Source: Actinomycetes bacterium (lineage in GTDB: Bacteria > Actinomycetota > Actinomycetes > Mycobacteriales > Mycobacteriaceae). Taken from it: DNA of 31,230 nucleotides. The notes below the pieces were generated by a model. The model was not told where the DNA came from, made no database searches, and was given only the letters and a program-made list of their open reading frames with translations. The stretch is from NCBI GenBank assembly GCA_023415515.1, contig JAEZKH010000097.1:1-31230 (forward strand). The letters are read 5' to 3'. How positions within the stretch are numbered: the first letter of the stretch is position 1; every line of letters starts with the position of its first letter. The position numbers and the translations under genes were made by a program. Shown piece by piece: positions 1 to 8,014 of the stretch.

Positions 1-297
1 CGCCAACCGCTTGCCCTTGCGCAGGCCGGCCTGCTCGACGGGCAGCCGACGCACGTCATCACCGCTGCTGAAATCGTTGCCCTCCGCAACCAGGATGACG
101 ACCTTGACCTCGTCGTCGTCCTCGGCCCGATGGAGCCGGTCGGCGAACATCGAATGCATCTCCGGTGACAAGATCGCGTTGCGGCGGTCGGGCCTGTTGA
201 TCGTGATCTGCGCGATGTGCGGCTCGATCACCTCGTAACGAACCCAGTCCTCATCGACCTCGAAGCTGGCCCCGGCGGCTTGTTCGTCAGTGCCCAC
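1..297 (-). CDS. Crotonase-family (enoyl-CoA hydratase/isomerase) protein, 3' end outside window
   Basis: Reading the minus strand, an open frame of 99 codons runs off the left edge. It contains the crotonase N-terminal signature ITINRPDRRNAIL, followed by VKVVILVAEG and DFSSGDDVRRL, which matches the oxyanion-hole segment of the fold. The active-site half lies outside the window, so hydratase, isomerase and hydrolase cannot be separated. I chose the GTG at 297 because GAGG lies just upstream; an in-frame ATG at 333 is an alternative that would add a cysteine- and arginine-rich stretch unlike the family. It diverges from the SRPBCC gene across a gap carrying a copy of the shared operator. Confidence 0.85.
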   Translation of the reverse strand, partial: MGTDEQAAGASFEVDEDWVRYEVIEPHIAQITINRPDRRNAILSPEMHSMFADRLHRAEDDDEVKVVILVAEGNDFSSGDDVRRLPVEQAGLRKGKRLA

Positions 298-345
298 GTC
301 ACCTCGATTCCGCGCCACCGACCGGCAGCACATCTGAACACTAGC

Positions 346-359
346 CGCTCTATTGTTAC
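346..359 (-). promoter_or_regulatory. Shared operator element, copy 1
   Basis: On the minus strand this reads GTAACAATAGAGCG, 10 of 14 matches to the element TGAACAATAGAACA. On the plus strand it contains TATTGT (351-356), a reasonable -10 hexamer for the SRPBCC operon. It lies in the divergent gap between the partial crotonase and the SRPBCC gene. Confidence 0.45.
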
Positions 360-379
360 ATGGGTGGTACTGTCCCCCC

Positions 380-799
380 ATGCCGACCATGACTGTCTGC
401 AAGGACGTCGCCGCACCCGCTGACGCGGTGTGGGCGCTGTTGGCCGATTTCGGTGACGTGCGCTGGATCCCGATGGACGTCGAGGTCGAGGTCGAGGGCG
501 CTGGACCGGGCATGCGCAGGAAGATTCTCGGTTCCGGCGACGAACCCGCGGTCGAGACGCTTCTGTGGATCAGACCTGACGAGCGCCGGTTGTCCTACGA
601 GATCACCAACATCCCCCTGCCGGTGGACCGGTTCACCGCCGTCGTCTTCGTCACCGAATCCGACGGCGGTTGTCGGGTCGGGTGGGAGGTGGACTACGTG
701 CCGTCCGGCGACGACGCCGAAGCACGCGGCAGCATCGAGCTGGTCTACGGGATGATGGCCGACTGGCTGAGAGATGCGGCGACGCAGGCCGCGAGCTGA
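380..799 (+). CDS. SRPBCC-fold (polyketide cyclase/START-like) protein
   Basis: The 139-residue product begins MPTMTVCKDVAAPADAVWALLADFGD, the usual first strand and helix of SRPBCC proteins (VxAPADxVWxLLxDFG), and ends in a long C-terminal helix (LVYGMMADWLRDAATQA), so it is a full-length single domain. Such proteins form a deep cavity that binds hydrophobic ligands; some are cyclases or hydrolases, many have no assigned reaction. The ATG at 380 is preferred because the domain starts there; an ATG at 389 is also possible and neither has a clear ribosome-binding site. It is the first gene of a run with an amidohydrolase and two acyl-CoA dehydrogenases, which suggests a role in binding or reshaping a pathway intermediate. 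Confidence 0.8.
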   Translation: MPTMTVCKDVAAPADAVWALLADFGDVRWIPMDVEVEVEGAGPGMRRKILGSGDEPAVETLLWIRPDERRLSYEITNIPLPVDRFTAVVFVTESDGGCRVGWEVDYVPSGDDAEARGSIELVYGMMADWLRDAATQAAS

Positions 800-801
800 C
801 T

Positions 802-815
802 GGAACACATATACA
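802..815 (+). promoter_or_regulatory. Weak operator-like element before the amidohydrolase
   Basis: GGAACACATATACA matches the shared 14-bp element at only 8 positions, but keeps GAACA and ACA at the 8-bp spacing. It lies in the short tandem gap between the SRPBCC gene and the amidohydrolase, followed by CTGTTCAG and TAGTCT (828-833), a possible -10. It could be an internal promoter or chance. Confidence 0.2.
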
Positions 816-836
816 GAATCTGTTCAGTAGTCTAGG

Positions 837-2156
837 ATGTTGCCGGTGATCGACCCTCTTGACCTTGTGCTGATCAGCGTCGACGACCACACCGTCGAAC
901 CCCCCGACATGTTCAAAGGCAGGGTGCCGTCGCGCTTCGCCGACGATGCGCCAAAGATCGTGCAGGACAACGACGGCGTGTGTTTCTGGGAGTACGCGGG
1001 ACTGCAGATGCCCAATATCGGGCTCAACGCCGTCGCGGGCCGTCCCAATGACGAGTGGGGATTCGAACCGTCACGCTTCGAGGACATGCGGACCGGCTGC
1101 TACGACGTCGACGCCCGCGTCGACGACATGAACGCAGCCGGAGTGCTGGCATCGCTGTGCTTTCCCTCGTTCCCGACGATCTCGGGCGCACTGTTCACCT
1201 ACCGCGGCGACCGCGACATCTCCGAGGTGATGGTCCGCGCCTACAACGACTGGCACGTCGAGGACTGGTGCGGACGCCATCCGGACCGATTCATCCCGAT
1301 GGGCATTCTGCCGCTGTGGGATCCGGTCCTGGCCGCCGGTGAGGTGGCGCGCCTTGCCGCGAACGGATGCCATGCGGTGACGGTGCCGCAACACATCGGC
1401 AGCTACGGACAGCCGCCCTGGCAGGACCCGCAGTGGGATCCGCTCTGGAACGCGGTGTGCGAAAACCAAACCGTCGTCAACATCCACATCGGCACCGGCG
1501 GCGGTGTACCTGTCCCGTCGGATCAGACCACGTATCTCGCGTACAACTCGATGCTGGCGATCGACACCATGCGGTTCACCGCGGACCTGATCTTCTCCCC
1601 CGTCGTCGTCAAGTTCCCCACCATCAAGTTCGCTCTCTCCGAAGGCGGCATCGGATGGATACCGTTCCTGCTCGAGCGGTTCGAGGACATCTACTCCAGG
1701 CAGCGCGCGTGGACCGGTGACGACCTCGGCAACGGACTGACCCCGACGGACGTCTTCCGCCGCAATTTCATGTCGTGCTTCATCCGCGACCGGGTCGGCA
1801 TCGAGATGCGCGACCGCATCGGGGTCGAAACCATCTGCTGGGAAATGGATTACCCACATTCCGACAGCAGCTGGCCCGACGCACCGGAACAACTGGCCGC
1901 CCAGTTGGAGGGCTGTTCGGCCGATGAGGTCGAGGCCATCACGTGGCGAAATGCGGCGCGCGCCTTCGGCTATGACGCCGTCGAGCGGCTCGGGCGGCAG
2001 AACTGCACTGTGGCCGCGCTGCGGGACAAGATCGCCGGACTCGACCTGTCGGCACCGAAGGTGGATGCGGGCCGTGCACCGAAGGCAGACACCACCGCGA
2101 TCACCTACGGCGAGATGAAGGAGCGGATGGCGGCGATCATCCGCGGCGGCACGTGA
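837..2156 (+). CDS. ACMSD-type amidohydrolase (metal-dependent TIM barrel, PF04909-like)
   Basis: The 439-residue product belongs to the amidohydrolase-2 (ACMSD) branch of metal-dependent TIM-barrel enzymes, which hydrolyse or non-oxidatively decarboxylate carboxylic acids. Visible marks are SVDDHTVEP near the start (Asp16-Asp17-His18, where HxH is usual), NIGLNAVAG, CFPSFPT, an NIHIGTGGG strand with a candidate metal-ligand His, LSEGGIGWIPFLLERF, and WEMDYPHSDS carrying the expected Asp and His near the C-terminal end of the barrel. It is paralogous to the product of 21782-23086. Its stop overlaps the GTG of the next gene by four bases (GTGA), so it is probably translationally coupled to the acyl-CoA dehydrogenase. 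Substrate unknown; decarboxylation or C-C hydrolysis of a ring-derived acid is a guess from family and context. Confidence 0.88.
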   Translation: MLPVIDPLDLVLISVDDHTVEPPDMFKGRVPSRFADDAPKIVQDNDGVCFWEYAGLQMPNIGLNAVAGRPNDEWGFEPSRFEDMRTGCYDVDARVDDMNAAGVLASLCFPSFPTISGALFTYRGDRDISEVMVRAYNDWHVEDWCGRHPDRFIPMGILPLWDPVLAAGEVARLAANGCHAVTVPQHIGSYGQPPWQDPQWDPLWNAVCENQTVVNIHIGTGGGVPVPSDQTTYLAYNSMLAIDTMRFTADLIFSPVVVKFPTIKFALSEGGIGWIPFLLERFEDIYSRQRAWTGDDLGNGLTPTDVFRRNFMSCFIRDRVGIEMRDRIGVETICWEMDYPHSDSSWPDAPEQLAAQLEGCSADEVEAITWRNAARAFGYDAVERLGRQNCTVAALRDKIAGLDLSAPKVDAGRAPKADTTAITYGEMKERMAAIIRGGT

Positions 2157-3346
2157 CCGAACGCGACTACGGCGTCGTCCTCACCGACGCAGACCGCGCG
2201 TTTCGCGACGAGGTGCGCGCCTTCCTCTCCGCGTCGCTGACGCCGGACCTGCTCAGCCGCGACGGCGGTGAGACGGGCCGACTCGACCGACTGCGGACAT
2301 GGCAGCGCCGCCTGCACGATGCGGGACTGGCGGCGATCTCGTGGCCGACCGAGTACGGCGGACGGGCCGCGACCCCGACCCAACAGCTCATCTTCAATGC
2401 CGAAATGGCTGCGGCACACGCCCCGGAGCCGATCAACCGCAGCGCCATCAACCAACTCGGCCCGACCATCATCCAGTGGGGCACCGATGAGCAGCGGGCG
2501 CGCTACCTCCCCCGCATCCTGTCCGCGGAAGATGTTTGGTGCCAGGGCTTCTCCGAACCCGAGGCCGGCAGCGACCTTGCCGCGTTGAAAACGAAGGCTG
2601 TGATCGACGGCGATGAGCTCGTGATCAGCGGACAGAAGATCTGGACGTCGAAGGCTTCCTATGCGGACTGGATCTACATCCTGGCGCGGACGGACCCGAA
2701 CGCCGAGAAACGCGACGGCATCAGCTACATCCTGGCCGACCTGAAGTCGCCCGGTATCGAGGTGCGGCCCATCCGGCAGATCACCGGGGCGGCAGAGTTC
2801 AACGAGGTGTTCTTCGACGCGGTGCGGGTGCCGCTGTCGAATGTCCTCGGACCGCTGCACGGCGGCTGGAAAGTGGCGAAGTCGACGCTGGGATACGAGC
2901 GGGTCGGCCAAAGCCGCACGCATCGGATCGAACGTCGCCTCGACATCCTGGTCAAGATGGCGCAGGAGCCGAACGCATTGACGGACAACGGGTTTGCCGA
3001 CAGCTATGTCGCCGATCGCATCGCCAGGTACGCGGCACAGGTCGAGGCGTTGCGGCAGATCGCCGCGCAGGCCACCGCCGCCGGCGTGCGCGGCGTCAGC
3101 CCTGGCCCGGAGGCCTCGGTCGCCAAACTGCTGACCTCCGAGGTGGACCAGTCGATGGCGAACTTCGGGCTCGAGTTGGCCGGACCGGCGGGCACGTTGG
3201 AACGTGGCTCGCCCGGGGCCGCGAAGAAGGGCAACGTCGCCCAAAGCTACTTGCTGATGCGTGCGGCCACCTTCGGTGCGGGCACGTCGGAGATCCAACG
3301 CAACGTGATCGCCGAACGACTGATGGGGTTGCCCCGTGACCCCTGA
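2153..3346 (+). CDS. Acyl-CoA dehydrogenase, catalytic-type subunit of a two-gene pair
   Basis: This 397-residue flavoprotein would oxidise an acyl-CoA to the trans-2-enoyl-CoA. It carries the flavin-contact motif QGFSEPEAGSDLAALKT, then SGQKIWTS, and ends with AGTSEIQRNVIAERLMGLPR. Glu249 in LGYERVG sits where the helix-G catalytic Glu lies in isovaleryl-CoA-dehydrogenase-like and steroid-type FadE enzymes; the alternative C-terminal Glu is absent. It starts with GTG overlapping the amidohydrolase stop and overlaps the next gene by 11 bp. Mycobacterial steroid side-chain dehydrogenases are alpha2beta2 heterotetramers encoded by adjacent genes (ChsE1-ChsE2, ChsE4-ChsE5); this gene and the next have that arrangement, with this one as the probable catalytic subunit. 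Confidence 0.93.
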   Translation: MTERDYGVVLTDADRAFRDEVRAFLSASLTPDLLSRDGGETGRLDRLRTWQRRLHDAGLAAISWPTEYGGRAATPTQQLIFNAEMAAAHAPEPINRSAINQLGPTIIQWGTDEQRARYLPRILSAEDVWCQGFSEPEAGSDLAALKTKAVIDGDELVISGQKIWTSKASYADWIYILARTDPNAEKRDGISYILADLKSPGIEVRPIRQITGAAEFNEVFFDAVRVPLSNVLGPLHGGWKVAKSTLGYERVGQSRTHRIERRLDILVKMAQEPNALTDNGFADSYVADRIARYAAQVEALRQIAAQATAAGVRGVSPGPEASVAKLLTSEVDQSMANFGLELAGPAGTLERGSPGAAKKGNVAQSYLLMRAATFGAGTSEIQRNVIAERLMGLPRDP

Positions 3347-4382
3347 ACCCTCACTCGCCGAAATCGCCGATAGGGCGGCCGAACTCGCCGAGCTTCGCCA
3401 AACTGCGGACGACATCGTCTCTCAGGCGTGGTCGGTCGAACGCAGCCGCTCGCTTCTGGACGGGCCGGGACCGGCATTCGACGACGCGCTGTGGAAGACC
3501 ATCGCGGGACTGGGTTGGCCGGACGTACTGGTGGCGCAGAGCACCGGCGGCGCAGGCGGAACACTGCGCGAGTTGGCCGTCCTGATCGAGGCGGCCGGAT
3601 CCGTTGTGGCGCCCATACCCTTGGCCGCGGCGGCCGCGGCGGCATGGTGCGAAGAGCGCTGCGGCGACGGCGTCGCGGTCGTGCTGCCCGAGACGACGGC
3701 TGTACTTTCGGGCACCACCGTGTCGGGGACGTTCGCCTGCGTCCCCTACGGCGCTGTCGCGACACGTCTCGTCGTCCTCGCCCATGGCGACGAGTCGCTG
3801 CTCGGTGTCGTCGATCCCACCGGCCCAGGCGTCACCCGGACGGCGCTGACGCCGCTCGATCACGGTCCCGCGGCGCGCATCACGCTCGACGAGGCGCCGA
3901 TCGAGCGCATCGCCGACGGTTCGGACGCCGCACGCCGTCACCGCGATACGGTCATGAGGTGGCGCGTCGGACTCGTTGCCGAATTGGTCGGCGTGGCCGC
4001 TGCCGCCAACGCCGCCGCGACCGAATACGCCAAGGTGCGCGTCGCGTTCGGTCGGCCGATCGGCTCGTTCCAGGCGATCAAGCACCGACTCGTCGACGAG
4101 CGGTCGAACATCGAGGTCGGCCGTGCGCTCGTCAACCGGGCCGCCGACGCATGCGACCACGACCATCGCGATGCGGCGGCCTTGGTCTCGCTCGCAGCGT
4201 TCTGGGCGATCGACTCGCTGCGGACGGTTCCGGAGGGCGCGACGCAGGTGTTCGGCGGTATCGCCTACACGTGGGAGCACGAGGCGCATGTGTACCTGCG
4301 CCGCGCGGCTACCCTCGCCGCGTCGTTGGGCTCACGGGCGGAGCATCGCAAGGCGATTACCGATTGGCTGGGTCAGCGGTAG
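3336..4382 (+). CDS. Acyl-CoA dehydrogenase, short partner subunit
   Basis: At 348 residues this is shorter than ordinary acyl-CoA dehydrogenases. It lacks the SEPEAGSDLA flavin segment and both usual catalytic Glu positions, but keeps the C-terminal helical domain: VRVAFGRPIGSFQAIKHRL, then QVFGGIAYTWEHEAHVYLRR. This is the profile of the beta subunit in heterotetrameric steroid-type dehydrogenases, which supplies FAD-binding residues across the interface. It starts with GTG inside the end of the upstream dehydrogenase gene, so equimolar coupled synthesis is likely. The last 10 bases overlap the end of the P450 gene on the other strand. A free-standing active enzyme is unlikely given the missing motifs. 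Confidence 0.9.
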   Translation: MTPEPSLAEIADRAAELAELRQTADDIVSQAWSVERSRSLLDGPGPAFDDALWKTIAGLGWPDVLVAQSTGGAGGTLRELAVLIEAAGSVVAPIPLAAAAAAAWCEERCGDGVAVVLPETTAVLSGTTVSGTFACVPYGAVATRLVVLAHGDESLLGVVDPTGPGVTRTALTPLDHGPAARITLDEAPIERIADGSDAARRHRDTVMRWRVGLVAELVGVAAAANAAATEYAKVRVAFGRPIGSFQAIKHRLVDERSNIEVGRALVNRAADACDHDHRDAAALVSLAAFWAIDSLRTVPEGATQVFGGIAYTWEHEAHVYLRRAATLAASLGSRAEHRKAITDWLGQR

Positions 4383-5587
4383 TCCAGGGTGACGCCCAAC
4401 CGGTCGAACGTGTTGACCAACGACGACTCCCGCTGTACCCGCTGACCCGTCACGCGGACACCCTTGGCGCGCTGGAGCACCTCGGCGAGGACGAACCGTG
4501 CTTCCCGTCGCGCCAGGGCCGCCCCCATGCAGAAGTGCTCGCCGACACCGAAACCCAGGTGTCCGGCCGCGTCGGGGCGGGTGATGTCGAAGTCCTCGGC
4601 GGTGGGACCCCAGTGGTCGGGGTCGCGGTTGGCCGAGGCGTACGCCATCAGCAGACCTTGCCCCTCACGCACGGTCTTTCCGCGGATCTCGACATCCTTG
4701 GCGGCTTGGCGCGCCATGCTCATCACCGGAGTCCACCACCGCATGGTTTCCTCGACGGCGTTCTCGGAGTGCGACGGGTCGGCGAACAGCTTCTCGGCTT
4801 GATCGGGATGCAGGTCCAGGCATTGGATGAGACCGGCCAGCAGGCTCTGCGTGGTCTCGCTTCCGGCGGCCAGCAGCGTCATCGCGTAGACCATGATCTG
4901 CACCTCGTTGAACGGTTCGTCGTCGATGCGCACCTCGGTCAACAGCGTCAGCAGATCGTCGCGCGGATTCTTGGCCCGCTCAGCGGTCAGGCCCAGCAGG
5001 TACGGCGCGATCTGCTCGAAGATCACCTGGAAATCGTCGTCGGTCGCCAGGCCGCTGCCCGCCTTGGCGATCGTCGTGGCCCACGACGCGACCTGTGGCC
5101 AGTCCGACTCCGGCACACCGAGGAAGTACGAAAAGATGTACACCGGGATCGGTTCGGCGATGTGCTCGATCCAGTCGAACTCTCCGTCGGGGAGTTTGTC
5201 GAACGCCCCCGCGACGACCTGTTTGACGCGGTCCTCCATCTTGGCGACTGCCGCCGGGGTGAACCGGACGCCGATCGCCTTGCGGTGTGCGCGGTGTTCG
5301 GGTGGGTCCATGAACATGATTCCGCGGCTGCCGAAACCCTGCGGGTCGACGCCCTGCCGATGTGCGATCAAGTCCATCATGATCGCGATGCGTTCGGAGC
5401 TGAACTTTTCCGGACGCGCAGAGATCGTCTTGATGTCGTCGTACTTGGTGACGACCCAGAACTGGCCTTCCTCGTACCAGTGCAGCGGGTCGGACTCCCG
5501 CAGTCGTCGGAACGTCGCGTTGGGGTCGCCGAGGTAGAACGCCGGCTCGTCGAAGCGGGCGTCGGACAGCCCCGTGGTCGTCGCCAT
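4373..5587 (-). CDS. Cytochrome P450 (first of four)
   Basis: A complete soluble bacterial P450 of 404 residues. It has the I-helix oxygen-activation motif AAGSETTQ, the K-helix ExxR as EETMR, and the haem loop FGVGEHFCMG with the thiolate ligand at Cys353. MFMDPPEHRAHRK is the usual C-helix region. P450s of this kind hydroxylate unactivated carbons using electrons from a ferredoxin and reductase, neither of which is encoded intact nearby. The ATG at 5587 follows TATTGT on the minus strand by seven bases, so the mRNA is probably leaderless. It is monocistronic and divergent from the CoA-transferase operon. The substrate cannot be read from the sequence. Confidence 0.95.
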   Translation of the reverse strand: MATTTGLSDARFDEPAFYLGDPNATFRRLRESDPLHWYEEGQFWVVTKYDDIKTISARPEKFSSERIAIMMDLIAHRQGVDPQGFGSRGIMFMDPPEHRAHRKAIGVRFTPAAVAKMEDRVKQVVAGAFDKLPDGEFDWIEHIAEPIPVYIFSYFLGVPESDWPQVASWATTIAKAGSGLATDDDFQVIFEQIAPYLLGLTAERAKNPRDDLLTLLTEVRIDDEPFNEVQIMVYAMTLLAAGSETTQSLLAGLIQCLDLHPDQAEKLFADPSHSENAVEETMRWWTPVMSMARQAAKDVEIRGKTVREGQGLLMAYASANRDPDHWGPTAEDFDITRPDAAGHLGFGVGEHFCMGAALARREARFVLAEVLQRAKGVRVTGQRVQRESSLVNTFDRLGVTLDYR

Positions 5588-5591
5588 ACTA

Positions 5592-5605
5592 TGAACAATA
5601 GAACA
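5592..5605 (+). promoter_or_regulatory. Shared operator element, copy 2 (perfect)
   Basis: TGAACAATAGAACA, identical over 14 bases to the copy at 14235-14248. It is a direct repeat of GAACA with period 8. Its complement contains TATTGT (5600-5595), the likely -10 of the P450 gene on the minus strand, placed seven bases before the ATG. A repressor bound here would cover that promoter. Confidence 0.65.
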
Positions 5606-5677
5606 CCTGATGTGAATTTGTGAACCAGGAGGCCACCAGGCGGGTCTAGGTGATCATAGACTCAATGAGACGAATAC

Positions 5678-5691
5678 TGTTCAATTGTTCT
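5678..5691 (-). promoter_or_regulatory. Shared operator element, copy 3
   Basis: On the minus strand AGAACAATTGAACA, 12 of 14 matches to the element. The surrounding 16 bases on the plus strand, CTGTTCAATTGTTCTA, differ at one position from those at 21732-21747. It lies about 20 bases upstream of the fused CoA-transferase start, just after TACTGT (5675-5680), a possible -10. Confidence 0.6.
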
Positions 5692-5711
5692 ACAGCCAGA
5701 CAGGAGCGTAC

Positions 5712-7778
5712 GTGAGCCAGAATCCTTCCACCACGGATTTGCTGGTCGGCGTGCGTGTGCTGCAACTCGGTGACGGTATCGCCGGCTCGGCCGCCGCCGC
5801 GCTGCTCGCCAGCCTCGGCGCCGATGTCGCCAAGATTCCCAGTGCACCGGCGCGCCGGGTGGGCCCGGTCTTGCTGGGTCCGCAACCGGTTGCGGCCGTC
5901 GACGCTGTTCTCGACCACCGCAAGCGGATACTCGATCCCGGCGCCGACCCCGTCGTGCACTCTCGCGAATCCGACATCGTCATCGCCGACGGCGCCATCG
6001 CGCCCGTCGCATGCCCGTCGGTGATCGTGACGCTGTCTCCGTTCGGCGCCGACGGACCCTCGCACCCGGGTGGTGAACTCGTCGCCCAAGCCAGCGGCGG
6101 TTTACTGGCCACCATCGAAGGCAGTGACGGTCAGCCCGTTCCCGCCCCCGGCTACGTCGCACTGAAGTCGGCAGGCGCCGTCGCCGCCCTCGCAGCGTTG
6201 CACGGTCTGGACCGACATCACGACACCCAGTCTCCGGTTCACGTGGACGTTTCGGTGCAGGAGGCGGTGATCTACACCGCCGCGCTGCCGGAGTGCGCGC
6301 ACGTCATGTACCGGTGTCCCGGTCGCGCGGGCAGCGGTCGCTACCTCGCACCGTCGGGGGTGTTCACCTGCGCAGACGGGCTCGTGCGCATCACCGCGGT
6401 GGAGAATCATCAGTGGAAGGGGCTGCTGACCGCGCTGGGCAATCCCGACTGGGCCGCGGGCCTCGACGAGCGGCCCGCACGTATCGAACATGCCGACCTG
6501 ATCAACGCCAAGGTCACCGAGTGGACCCTCGAGCGTCGGAAAGCCGATTGCGCTGCGCTGCTGCAGGCCAACGGTGTTCCGTCCACGCCGGTCAACCTGC
6601 CCGGCGAACTGCTCGGCTCACCTCAACTGGCCCAGCGAAGCTCGTTGATACAGAAGCGGATCGGAGACCGCGACGTCACGGTGCTCGGACCGCCATGGAA
6701 GACCACACCGGGTGCGGTCGGTCAACGCCGGCCTGGCGGCCTGCGCGGGCTGCGCATCGCCGAACTCACCCACGTGCTGGCCGGTCCGATCATCGGCTCG
6801 CTGCTCGGGGCGATGGGCGCGACCGTCGTGCGACTGGAGGATCCCGATCGGCTCGACATCTACCGGCGCAGCGGCCCCTTCGCCGACGGCATCGCCGGTG
6901 TCGAACGCGGTGCGTACTACGCGGTGGCCAACCACTCCAAGCGCAGCGTGCTGATCGACCCGGCCACGGCGGCCGATGACGTCGCGGCCGCGCTGTCCGC
7001 ATGCAACGTCGTGATCGAGAACGTGGGATCGTCGCGGCTCAACCGATTGGGCGTCACACCAACCGAACTCGCAGCATCGGGTCAACTCATGATGCGCGTG
7101 TCGGGCTTCGGATCCGGTGGACCGCTGTCCGGCTATCGCGTGTACGCCAACAACGTCCAGGCCTACGGTGGGCTCGCCGGGATCACGACCGACGGCGACG
7201 GAAACCCCGCCCGGCTCGGCACGGTGCTGGCCGATCCCCTCTCGTCGGTGGTCGCTGCGGTTGTCATTGCTGCGTGGGCCATCGGCCCCCGTTCGAATAC
7301 GGGTGCGGTCGTTGACCTTTCGATGGCCGAGGTAGTCGGGTACACGGTGTCCGAATACGTGGCGGCGGCGTCGGTCGGTGAGGTGGAATCGGATTCGGCG
7401 GTCCACCGCGGGGTCTACCCCAGCGCCGACTCCCGCTGGGTGGCGGTCGAGTTGATCGACGACGTGGGCCGGCATTTCGAAACTGGTGAACTCGCCGCCC
7501 GGATCGCGGCATCCCCCGCCGAAGACATCGCGGCAGAACTCGCAGGCATCGGCGTACGAGCCGCAATCGTCCGCAACGCGGAAGAACTGGTGACCGACGG
7601 CCATCTCGCCGCGCGGGGGTTCTTCCCCGAAGTCACCCACCCCGATCCGGAACTCGGCACCGCACGGCTCGTCGGATTGCCGTGGCGCTTCGTCGGCGAG
7701 GGACCGCTGCCGCTTTCACCACCGCCCGGGCTCGGGACGACGAGCGCCGATGCCCTGTATGAGAGGACGACCGTCTGA
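5712..7778 (+). CDS. Fused two-domain type III CoA-transferase (CaiB/BaiF), N-domain lacking catalytic Asp
   Basis: The 688-residue product is two CaiB/BaiF domains in one chain, about residues 1-340 and 343-688; single-domain members are near 400. Each domain begins with the expected strand and glycine turn (VRVLQLGDGIAGS; LRIAELTHVLAGP). These enzymes move CoA between carboxylic acids through an aspartyl-CoA thioester. In the C-domain the Asp is present as Asp508 in VLADPLSS; in the N-domain the aligned position is Leu151 in VALKSAG, so that half looks catalytically dead. The GTG at 5712 is chosen because AGGAG lies five bases upstream; a TTG at 5685 falls inside the operator. The gene leads an operon with a DUF35 protein (2-bp gap) and a thiolase-fold protein. 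Donor and acceptor acids are unknown. Confidence 0.9.
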   Translation: MSQNPSTTDLLVGVRVLQLGDGIAGSAAAALLASLGADVAKIPSAPARRVGPVLLGPQPVAAVDAVLDHRKRILDPGADPVVHSRESDIVIADGAIAPVACPSVIVTLSPFGADGPSHPGGELVAQASGGLLATIEGSDGQPVPAPGYVALKSAGAVAALAALHGLDRHHDTQSPVHVDVSVQEAVIYTAALPECAHVMYRCPGRAGSGRYLAPSGVFTCADGLVRITAVENHQWKGLLTALGNPDWAAGLDERPARIEHADLINAKVTEWTLERRKADCAALLQANGVPSTPVNLPGELLGSPQLAQRSSLIQKRIGDRDVTVLGPPWKTTPGAVGQRRPGGLRGLRIAELTHVLAGPIIGSLLGAMGATVVRLEDPDRLDIYRRSGPFADGIAGVERGAYYAVANHSKRSVLIDPATAADDVAAALSACNVVIENVGSSRLNRLGVTPTELAASGQLMMRVSGFGSGGPLSGYRVYANNVQAYGGLAGITTDGDGNPARLGTVLADPLSSVVAAVVIAAWAIGPRSNTGAVVDLSMAEVVGYTVSEYVAAASVGEVESDSAVHRGVYPSADSRWVAVELIDDVGRHFETGELAARIAASPAEDIAAELAGIGVRAAIVRNAEELVTDGHLAARGFFPEVTHPDPELGTARLVGLPWRFVGEGPLPLSPPPGLGTTSADALYERTTV

Positions 7779-7780
7779 CG

Positions 7781-8014
7781 ATGTCAGCATCAGCAACTCA
7801 GGCGACCGTGTGGTCGTCGACCTTCGTACCGTCGAAATCGCCGTATCCCGAGTTCGGCCAGAATGGCTACAGCGTGGCGTGGGTGGACACCGACGCCGGA
7901 CGGTTCCAGGTACTTGTCGACGGCGCTCGCCCCGAGCCCGGCGCCATCGGCCGACTCGTCACCCAGACTCTGGGCGATGACGCCGTCGAGATGTTCGTGG
8001 CCGATCCGGCATGA
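7781..8014 (+). CDS. Stand-alone DUF35-like OB-fold protein, partner of the thiolase-fold enzyme
   Basis: A 77-residue protein whose pattern (ATVWSSTFVP, YPEFGQNGYSVAWVDTDAGRFQVLVDG, PEPGAIGRLV, DAVEMFVADPA) resembles the OB-fold half of DUF35 proteins; the N-terminal zinc-ribbon half common in the family is absent. DUF35 proteins bind thiolase-superfamily enzymes. In the cholesterol side-chain pathway the DUF35 domain of ChsH2 is needed by the retro-aldolase Ltp2. Here it is separate and its stop overlaps the ATG of the thiolase-fold gene (ATGA), so the two are probably made together as a complex. The family call rests on short-sequence resemblance plus position. Confidence 0.75.
   Translation: MSASATQATVWSSTFVPSKSPYPEFGQNGYSVAWVDTDAGRFQVLVDGARPEPGAIGRLVTQTLGDDAVEMFVADPA

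Noticed and set aside
364..421. GTG seven bases after TATTGT at 351-356 as a leaderless start
   Set aside because: The spacing matches the other leaderless cases, but the frame is different from the SRPBCC frame and stops after about 20 codons.
3428..5623. A 731-codon open frame on the plus strand
   Set aside because: It covers the acyl-CoA dehydrogenase and the P450 in wrong frames and is extremely arginine-rich, the usual product of high GC content on the antisense or shifted frame.
5588..5711. KstR-type operator in the P450/CoA-transferase gap
   Set aside because: The repeats are direct (GAACA, 8-bp period) and lack the inverted AACnnGTT core of the KstR site.
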